A stretch of 40,177 nt of DNA. Source: Polaromonas sp. (lineage in GTDB: Bacteria; Pseudomonadota; Gammaproteobacteria; Burkholderiales; Burkholderiaceae_C). Location: the NCBI RefSeq assembly GCF_029945895.1, contig NZ_JAQSDL010000046.1, positions 1 through 40,177 of the forward strand. Direction: 5' to 3'. Position numbers and translations under genes: made by a program. Below, piece by piece: positions 34,854 to 40,177 of this stretch (positions are counted from its first letter, which is position 1; each line of letters opens with the position of its first letter). The notes under the pieces are model-generated. The model was not told the origin of the DNA. It did not search any database and saw only the letters and a list, made by a program, of their open reading frames with translations.

Positions 34854-35705
34854 ATGGAGTGGAGCGACCTCAGGATTTTTCTTGCCATTGCGCGCGCCGG
34901 CACCCTTGCCGGCGCGGCGAAGCGCATTGGCCAGACGCAGCCCACCATGGGGCGCAGGCTGAAAACCCTCGAGGCCGCCGTCGGCGATGCCCTGTTTCAG
35001 CGGACCCGGGAAGGTTTTGTGTTGACGCCCGAGGGGGCAGTGATGCTTGCCCACGCGGAGCGTATCGAGGAGGAGGTGCTGGGACTCGAGAGGAAACTGT
35101 CAGGACGCGATGCTGGCCTGGAGGGTTTGATACGCATCTCCTCGTCGGACTGGTTCGGTGTCCACATGTTGACACCTGTCTTCGCGAACTTCAGCAAAAA
35201 GCATCCCGGGGTCACCATTGAACTCATCACGGACGCCCGCCTGTTCAGCCTTTCACGAAGGGAGGCTGACATGGTGTTCCGCATCCGGCCGTTTGAGGAG
35301 GCGGACATCGTGCAACGCAAGCTGATGCACATGCCCTATGGCCTGTACGCGGCGCGCAGCGCCAGGATTCCACGCAACCACCAGGGCCAGGGCCTTGCGC
35401 TGGTGACCATGGATACCGCCTTCGGTGGCCTGCCGGATGTCACCTGGCTGCAGCGCATGCTGCCGCACGCCCATACCGTATTCGGCAGCAACAACCGCGA
35501 GGCTCAGGCGCGGATGTGCGCCGCCGGCATCGGTTTGGCCGTGCTTCCCCGCCCCCTGGGCGACGCGACCCCCGGCCTCAAGTTGCTGGACCTCGGCGAA
35601 GCGCCACCCGGCCGCGATGTGTGGGTGGGGTATCACCGCGACCTGCGTCGCCTGGCGAGACTCAAGGCCTTGCTGGATATGGCCGTGGACATGCTCGGAA
35701 CATAG
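34854..35705 (+). CDS. LysR-family transcriptional regulator
   Basis: A 283-residue regulator. The N-terminal winged HTH is visible as WSDLRIFLAIARAGTLAGAAKRIGQ and QPTMGRRLKTLE (about 3-40), then LFQRTREGFVLTPEG. The rest is the periplasmic-binding-like effector domain. The start at 34854 gives the standard LysR N-terminus and has no Shine-Dalgarno sequence; the promoter -10 ends 5 nt before it, consistent with a leaderless message. It is divergent from the MDR oxidoreductase at 34707, the usual layout for a LysR regulator and its target. The effector is unknown. It is convergent with the YihY gene, with a GC-rich palindromic stretch between. Confidence 0.93.
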   Translation: MEWSDLRIFLAIARAGTLAGAAKRIGQTQPTMGRRLKTLEAAVGDALFQRTREGFVLTPEGAVMLAHAERIEEEVLGLERKLSGRDAGLEGLIRISSSDWFGVHMLTPVFANFSKKHPGVTIELITDARLFSLSRREADMVFRIRPFEEADIVQRKLMHMPYGLYAARSARIPRNHQGQGLALVTMDTAFGGLPDVTWLQRMLPHAHTVFGSNNREAQARMCAAGIGLAVLPRPLGDATPGLKLLDLGEAPPGRDVWVGYHRDLRRLARLKALLDMAVDMLGT

Positions 35706-35742
35706 CGCCGCCTTCGCCTGTTGTCCGGCCTGGCCGGGCCGG

Positions 35743-36597
35743 CTACGCCCGTGACAGCCGTCGTGCCGTTTGCACCTTGGCACCCGGCAGATTGGCGCTG
35801 ACCAGCGCCGCGGCCAGAGTGACGAGCCACGAGTAATACACCCACACCAGGAAAGCCAGCAAAGGCGCGAAGGCGCCATAAACCGTGCGGTAGGTGGGCA
35901 CGTTGGCGAGGTAAATCGCGAAGCCGTGTTTGCCCAGTTCAAACGCCATGCCGGCCAGCAGGCCGCCCGCGACTGCATCGCGCCAGCGCACCACGGTATG
36001 CGGCACAAAGCGGAACAGGCAGGCGAAGCCGGCGACACTCAGAACCACCGGCCCCAGATTCAGGGCATGCGGCAGCCAGGCCGGTCGCGTTCCCACCAGC
36101 CCGCTGGAGGCAGCCAGAAGATAGGACGCGGCCCACAGGCTCGCACCGATGATCACCGGGCCGGTGAGCAGCATGGCAAGGTACAGGGCCAGCCGGCGCA
36201 GCACGGTGCGCGGCTTCTTCACCCGCCATATCCGGTTGAGCGTGTTCTCCACGCTCAGGAGCAGGCTCAAGGCCGACACCAGCAGCACCGCGAAGCCCAC
36301 CTGGGTGAGGCCACCGGCATTGCCCGCGAACTGCGCCAGGTGTTTCAGCACCGTCCTGGCGATATCAGCCGGCAGCAGGCCGCGCAGCAGGTGCTCGCGA
36401 ATCGCTTCTCCGGTTGCGCGCAAGGCCGGAGTCCGCGCGAACAGGGCAAAACTCACCGCCAGCAGCGGCACCATGGACACGGCCATCGTGAAGGTGAGGC
36501 CACCCGCCGCCTGGGCCAGGCGTTCCTCCCGGCCGCGCCGGAGGATGCGGCTGATGAGGTGGCCCTGGTTTCGGCTGGCTCGGCTTTCAGTGGTCAT
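35743..36597 (-). CDS. YihY/virulence factor BrkB family membrane protein
   Basis: A 284-residue inner-membrane protein with about six helices, once misnamed RNase BN. The motifs LAQAAGGLTFTMAVSMVPLLAV (helix 1), then LTQVGFAVLLVSALSLLLSVENTLNRIWRV and the late segment YLANVPTYRTVYGAFAPLLAFLVWVYYSWLVTLAAALVSA, are the family pattern; the function is unknown. The start at 36597 (MTTESRASRN) is preferred because upstream in-frame sequence has low-complexity character. No clear ribosome-binding site is seen. The first 62 codons and the upstream region recur in a damaged copy at 38431-38697. Confidence 0.9.
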   Translation of the reverse strand: MTTESRASRNQGHLISRILRRGREERLAQAAGGLTFTMAVSMVPLLAVSFALFARTPALRATGEAIREHLLRGLLPADIARTVLKHLAQFAGNAGGLTQVGFAVLLVSALSLLLSVENTLNRIWRVKKPRTVLRRLALYLAMLLTGPVIIGASLWAASYLLAASSGLVGTRPAWLPHALNLGPVVLSVAGFACLFRFVPHTVVRWRDAVAGGLLAGMAFELGKHGFAIYLANVPTYRTVYGAFAPLLAFLVWVYYSWLVTLAAALVSANLPGAKVQTARRLSRA

Positions 36598-36690
36598 GGC
36601 AGCAATATAGCCACGTCCTTCCGGTTTTTGGCCCCGGCGTGGGGGAAATGATGAAAACATGCACGCGCCAACGCGGCATCCGAACGACAA
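36414..36690. repeat. Duplicated segment, copy 1 (yihY 5' end and upstream)
   Basis: These about 277 bp, from TTGCGCG inside yihY to CGACAA upstream, recur at 38431-38697 in the same orientation with base changes and small indels. The coding part is most similar; the non-coding part is more diverged but keeps CGCGGCATCCG. The pair flanks the azoreductase and its LysR gene. Confidence 0.85.
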
Positions 36691-36709
36691 AGGGAAGAAG
36701 TCAGCCAGC

Positions 36710-37393
36710 TCATGCAGCCAAGCGGGGCGCGTCCACCCAGGCATCCACCAGCGCCTCGATCTGGCGCAGCGCCTGTGCGGTCGAGGTGGCCAGCGCGTCG
36801 CCACCTTCCTCCTCATGTTCCACGGCAATCACGTGCACATCCGTGATGCCGATAAAACCGAGTACTGTCCGCAACGCGGTGTCGGCGTGGTTCATCGCAG
36901 CCTGCGCGCCGCCGGCATCAAAACCGTGGCTGCCGCGCGCGGTCAGCACCACGGCCCGGCGTGGCTTGTCTGCCAGCAGCGGAATGTAGGGGTCGGTCCG
37001 CGCCGGGTCCACGTCGAAGGTCAGGGCAATGCGCACGATGCCATCCACCCAGGCTTTCAAAGGCGCGGGCATGCCGAAGTTGTACATGGGCATACCGATG
37101 ACCACCAGCTCCGCCTCCTGGAGTTCACGCACCAGCGCGTCGCTCTCCTTCAGCGCGGCACGCTGGGCCGGCGTGCGCTGCGTCTCGGGTGTGAAGGCAG
37201 CAGGAATCCATTCGTGCTGCACTGGACGGGGTGGAGTCGCGCCCAGATCACGGTACACCACCTCGTCGCCGGGGTGGGTGTGCAGCCAGCGGGTGACAAA
37301 GGCGTGGCTCAGGCGACGGCTGTGGGAGCCGTGGGGATGTTCGCCCGCGCGGCCCGGCCGTGCGCTGGAGTCGATATGCAAGAGGGTGGTCAT
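36710..37393 (-). CDS. azoR: FMN-dependent NADH-azoreductase
   Basis: A 227-residue flavodoxin-fold enzyme that reduces azo bonds and quinones with NADH in two-electron steps. PMYNFGMPAPLKAWVDGIVR is the FMN-binding signature, with SRRLSHAF near the phosphate loop and LTARGSHG after the third strand. An insertion in the phosphate loop (RPGRAGEHPHGSH) distinguishes it from short forms. The start at 37393 is preferred over an in-frame ATG at 37492, whose extra 33 residues have no family support. It is divergent from a LysR gene at 37514 that likely regulates it. Quinone detoxification is a plausible main role. Confidence 0.93.
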   Translation of the reverse strand: MTTLLHIDSSARPGRAGEHPHGSHSRRLSHAFVTRWLHTHPGDEVVYRDLGATPPRPVQHEWIPAAFTPETQRTPAQRAALKESDALVRELQEAELVVIGMPMYNFGMPAPLKAWVDGIVRIALTFDVDPARTDPYIPLLADKPRRAVVLTARGSHGFDAGGAQAAMNHADTALRTVLGFIGITDVHVIAVEHEEEGGDALATSTAQALRQIEALVDAWVDAPRLAA

Positions 37394-37426
37394 GGGGATC
37401 GCTTTCGGATGAGTTGAAATCAGTTG

Positions 37427-37456
37427 TTTGAACAGGGTACAGGCAAATTTAAACAG
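37427..37456. promoter_or_regulatory. Direct repeats between azoR and its LysR gene
   Basis: TTTGAACAG (37427-37435) and TTTAAACAG (37448-37456) differ by one base and are 21 bp apart, two helical turns. They lie in the 120-bp divergent intergenic region and could be binding sites of the adjacent LysR regulator. Confidence 0.4.
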
Positions 37457-37513
37457 TGATAAGCTTCCCGACAACTGACCATTTCTTGTCACTTTGGAAA
37501 ATTTTTCTCATCT

Positions 37514-38410
37514 ATGACTGCGCGTGACCTGCCTCCGCTTTCCGCGCTGCGTGCGTTTGAAGCCGCGGCCCGCCATCGCAGCGCCAAACGTGCGGCCGAT
37601 GAACTGTCGGTGACCCCCACCGCCATCAGCCACCAGTTGCGTTCGCTGGAAGACTGGCTGGCGGTGCCTCTGTTCATCCGCAAGCCCAGACAACTCGAAC
37701 TCACTGCGGCGGGGCGCGAACTGCTGGGTGAGATAGGCAGTGCTTTTGATGTCATGACCGGCGCGGTGGCTCGCCTTCGTGCCGTATCCCGACGCCGGCA
37801 CGTGACGCTGTCAACCACGCCGGCGGTGGCATCGCGCTGGCTGCTGCCCCACGTGGGCCGCCTGCGCGAGCAGCACCCTGAACTGGACCTGCACATCCAT
37901 GTGACACACGAGCCGGTGCCGCTCGACGGGCACAGCGCGGACATCGCCATCCGTTATGGCAGTGGGCGCTGGCCGGGGCTGGTGGCGCACAAATTGTTCG
38001 ACAACCATTTTGTGCCGGCGTGCAGCCCGGCGCTCAAGCTCAAGCGGGCGCAGGATCTGCCGCGTCACGGTCTGCTGCATTTTTTGTCGTGCCACGCCAG
38101 AAGCGCGCCCATCGGCTGGGCAGAGTGGCAAAAGCTGGCTCAGGTACGCGGGCTGGACCCTTGCGTGGGCCCCGTGTTCTCGGACGAGACGCACACGGTG
38201 TCCGCCGCACTCGCCGGCCAGGGGGTGGCGCTGATGAGCCGTGCGCTCATCGCCGACGAACTGCGGCAGGGCTCGCTGGTGTGCCCGTTCGGGCCCGAAC
38301 TGGTGGGCGAGCCTTTCCACCTGGTGTATCCCGAGGCACAACGGAACCACGCGGCGATCGGGGCTGTCAGGCAGTGGGTTCTGCAGTTGCTGCCGTTGCT
38401 GCCGGCCTAG
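37514..38410 (+). CDS. LysR-family transcriptional regulator, GcvA-like
   Basis: A 298-residue regulator. The N-terminal HTH is LPPLSALRAFEAAARHRSAKRAADELSVTPTAISHQLRSLE (6-46), with the GcvA-branch LPPLxALRxFEAAAR opening and AISHQ. The effector domain contains ASRWLLPHVGRLREQHPELDL and DIAIRYGSGRWPGL, also typical of that branch, which often regulates amino-acid or drug-resistance genes. No strong Shine-Dalgarno is seen before the start at 37514. It is divergent from azoR and likely controls it. The 3' end is 21 nt before the truncated yihY copy, which reads the other way. Confidence 0.93.
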   Translation: MTARDLPPLSALRAFEAAARHRSAKRAADELSVTPTAISHQLRSLEDWLAVPLFIRKPRQLELTAAGRELLGEIGSAFDVMTGAVARLRAVSRRRHVTLSTTPAVASRWLLPHVGRLREQHPELDLHIHVTHEPVPLDGHSADIAIRYGSGRWPGLVAHKLFDNHFVPACSPALKLKRAQDLPRHGLLHFLSCHARSAPIGWAEWQKLAQVRGLDPCVGPVFSDETHTVSAALAGQGVALMSRALIADELRQGSLVCPFGPELVGEPFHLVYPEAQRNHAAIGAVRQWVLQLLPLLPA

Positions 38411-38430
38411 TCCAGCCAGGTGCGCAGGAG

Positions 38431-38606
38431 TTGCGCGCAAGGACCGGAGTCCGTGCGAACAGGGCAAAACTCACCGCCGGCAGCGGCACCATGGACACGG
38501 CCATCGTGAAGGTGAGACCACCCGCCGCCTGGGCCAGGCGTTCTTCCCGGCCGCGCCGGAGGATGCGGCTGACGAGGTGGCCCCGGTTTCGGCTTGCAGT
38601 GGTCAT
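38431..38606 (-). pseudogene. Truncated, frameshifted copy of the yihY 5' end
   Basis: From a start at 38606 the reading is MTTASRNRGHLVSRILRR and continues close to the intact yihY gene (LAQAAGGLTFTMAVSMVP) up to FALFARTP. Four codons present in the intact gene near the N-terminus are missing. One extra base near 38443 then shifts the frame, and similarity ends at 38431, so only about 55-60 of 284 codons remain. The product would lack all but the first helix and is taken as non-functional. Confidence 0.88.
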
Positions 38607-38697
38607 GGCAGCAATATAGCCACGTCCTTCACGTTTGGGCCTGACGGCAGGGGAAATGTGGAAGCCCGCATGCTCAATCGCGGCATCCGCACGACAA
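38431..38697. repeat. Duplicated segment, copy 2
   Basis: This is the partner of 36414-36690, in direct orientation about 2 kb away. It includes the yihY remnant and about 90 bp of its former upstream region, up to CGACAA at 38697. Confidence 0.85.
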
Positions 38698-38744
38698 GTC
38701 CAGCCGACGTTGACACTGCCCTGACCGGCCCGGCGGGTAGACCG

Positions 38745-38766
38745 ATCCTGATGCAATCCTGATGCG
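38745..38766 (+). repeat. Tandem 11-bp direct repeat before the sensor kinase
   Basis: ATCCTGATGCA and ATCCTGATGCG follow each other directly. The 11-bp period is one helical turn, as in binding sites of OmpR-type response regulators. It ends 23 nt before the kinase start. Confidence 0.45.
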
Positions 38767-38789
38767 GCAGGTGGTACGCTGGCTGCAGC

Positions 38790-40177
38790 ATGAATACCCT
38801 GGGAACATCGCAAAGCGGCAGCCCTTCAGTTCGCAGCTGGCTCGTCGTGGTTTTGCTGCTGGCGGCAGCCACAGGAGTCGGGCTGGTGCTTTACAGCTAC
38901 GTGACGCTGACCAGCCTGGCCATGGTGTATGTGCTGGCGGTGGTGATTGCGGCCTACCGGCTGGGCTGGATCGAGTCGACGGTGTGCGCGGTGGGGGCGG
39001 TCACGACGCTGAATTTCTTTTTTATTCCACCGCGCTGGACGTTCGAAGTTGACAACCGGGAGAACCTGATCGCACTGGCCACCATGCTGGTGCTTGCCCT
39101 GGTCATCAGCCGGCTGGCCACGGGGCTGCGCCGCGAGACACGGCTCGCCCGCCTCAATGAGCGGCGCGCGCGCCAGTTGCAGGCCCTGGCCACGACGCTT
39201 GCCGGTGTCAACTCCCGGGAAGAGGTGCTGACGGTGGGCCGGGCGACCCTGGGCGCCGCCTTTGCCGGACCCTGCTTCCTGATGCTCGCAACGGCCGGCA
39301 ACGAGCTGGAGCACTCCGAGGGGCTGGATGCTTCCGTGCGCGATGGCATGCGGCAATGCATGGCCGACGCGGCGCTGCTGGGGCCGGGCACCGGGCGCTG
39401 GCCGGGCCTGAATGCCTGGTATCTGCCTCTGGGCGAAAAAGGCCGCGTGACGGGGGCCGCCTGTGTGCAGCCGGCCCTGGCCAGGGACGAAGACGGCCGC
39501 CAGCATGCGCAGGCGCTGTGTTCCTTGCTGGCGCAAGCCGTGTGGCGCCTTCGGCTGACCGCGTCCATGCTCGCTGCGCAAGGCGAGGCGCAGCAGCAGC
39601 AATTGCAAAGCACTTTTCTGGCGGCGATCTCGCACGACTTGCGTACGCCGCTGGCCGCGATTGTGGGGGCAGCTTCTTCATTGCAGACGCAGCGCGACAA
39701 GCTCAGCCCTGCCGAGCAGGACCGCCTGCTCGGCAGCATTGCCGGCGAGGCCGCCTATCTGTCCGCGGTGACCGAGAACACCCTGCAACTCGTGCGCCTG
39801 GGCAGTTCGGCGCAGGAGCTTCGGCGCGACTGGGAGTCCATGGAAGAAATTGTCGGCGCGGTGCTGGCGCGGGTGCGTCAGCGCGACCCGGGGCGGCGCA
39901 TCCGGTCCAGGGTGCCCGAAGGACTGCCGCTGGTCAAGGCCGATCCGGTGCTGCTCGCGCAGTTGCTTGGCAACCTGCTCGACAACGCGCTCCAGTACAG
40001 CGAGGACGCGATTGATCTGACGGTGAGCGCCGACCGCGGCGAGCTTGTGGTCTCGGTCAAGGACCGCGGCCAAGGCATTCCCGACGCCGAGCAGCAAAGC
40101 ATTTTTGAACCCTACGCCCGCGGTGACCAGGCGGGTCCGCGCGGCGCCGGCCTGGGTCTGGCGGTGTGCCGGGCCAT
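38790..40177 (+). CDS. KdpD-like sensor histidine kinase lacking the KdpD N-terminal domain, 3' end outside
   Basis: The first 462 codons of a histidine kinase, open to the right edge. After a short N-terminus come four membrane helices of the DUF4118/KdpD type (about 17-110, with LNFFFIPPRWTFEV between), a GAF-like region (about 125-250), HisKA with the phospho-acceptor His282 in AAISHDLRTPLAAI, and an ATPase domain with Asn395/Asn399 (GNLLDNALQYS), DRGQGIP (425-431) and GAGLGLA (452-458). The order matches the C-terminal two thirds of KdpD. An in-frame stop at 38760-38762, 27 nt before the ATG, rules out an upstream KdpD/Usp domain in this frame. A potassium role is therefore uncertain. No good ribosome-binding site is seen. 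Confidence 0.9.
   Translation, partial: MNTLGTSQSGSPSVRSWLVVVLLLAAATGVGLVLYSYVTLTSLAMVYVLAVVIAAYRLGWIESTVCAVGAVTTLNFFFIPPRWTFEVDNRENLIALATMLVLALVISRLATGLRRETRLARLNERRARQLQALATTLAGVNSREEVLTVGRATLGAAFAGPCFLMLATAGNELEHSEGLDASVRDGMRQCMADAALLGPGTGRWPGLNAWYLPLGEKGRVTGAACVQPALARDEDGRQHAQALCSLLAQAVWRLRLTASMLAAQGEAQQQQLQSTFLAAISHDLRTPLAAIVGAASSLQTQRDKLSPAEQDRLLGSIAGEAAYLSAVTENTLQLVRLGSSAQELRRDWESMEEIVGAVLARVRQRDPGRRIRSRVPEGLPLVKADPVLLAQLLGNLLDNALQYSEDAIDLTVSADRGELVVSVKDRGQGIPDAEQQSIFEPYARGDQAGPRGAGLGLAVCRA

Noticed and set aside
1..40177. CRISPR array, toxin-antitoxin, phage-defence or insertion-sequence system
   Set aside because: No regularly spaced repeats, transposase, nuclease/helicase cluster or small two-gene toxin module was found on either strand.

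Overview
This window is a high-GC, gene-dense chromosomal segment of a betaproteobacterium in the order Burkholderiales, most likely a Comamonadaceae member (Polaromonas/Rhodoferax-like). The evidence is the order rpsO-pnp-quinone oxidoreductase-tpiA-secG-tRNA-Leu(GAG)-nuoA-N-DUF2818-Nudix-DUF1178, plus dispersed GC-rich and GCTAT...AGC repeats of a kind I associate from memory with that family. There is no phage, insertion sequence, integrase, CRISPR array or plasmid signature. Everything is read from sequence by eye; no database search was run.

Layout. 1-1541: 3' end of a branched-chain amino-acid-type binding protein and a PLP aminotransferase. 1538-4337: rpsO and pnp, each with its own signals: a TATAAT promoter for rpsO, a strong hairpin terminator between the genes, and a long hairpin in the pnp leader that resembles an RNase III/PNPase autoregulation site. 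4409-6609: quinone oxidoreductase, tpiA, secG. 6725-6809: tRNA-Leu(GAG). 6907-21894: a complete 14-gene nuo operon (respiratory complex I) followed by a DUF2818 membrane gene. Most junctions are tight or overlapping, but the nuoH-nuoI junction is split by two tandem copies of a GC-rich repeat. 21921-23046: Nudix hydrolase and DUF1178 protein. 23180-26468 (minus): glutamate dehydrogenase and an MsbA-like ABC exporter.

26521-31584 is an emrRAB-type tripartite drug efflux operon: MarR repressor, NodT-type outer-membrane lipoprotein, EmrA-like adaptor and EmrB-like DHA2 transporter. A perfect 12-bp palindrome lies inside its promoter spacer. 31647-32526 is a short-chain dehydrogenase behind what looks like a class II FNR/Anr promoter. 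32757-33689 is a ZnT9-like cation transporter. 33706-38410 is an accessory block with two divergent LysR-regulator/oxidoreductase pairs (zinc-free quinone oxidoreductase; azoreductase) around a YihY membrane protein. A frameshifted copy of the 5' end of yihY lies 2 kb further on. 38790 to the end is a KdpD-like sensor kinase without the usual KdpD N-terminal domains, cut by the window edge.

The most unusual signal is a 17-nt motif, GCTATNNAWWNNRWAGC. It occurs five times: twice just after stop codons (pnp, SDR) and three times inside genes (nuoG, the ABC exporter, the NodT lipoprotein). All three intragenic copies are in the same reading frame and encode Ala-Ile-x-x-(Glu/Val)-Ala. This looks like a small palindromic element that can be tolerated inside proteins.
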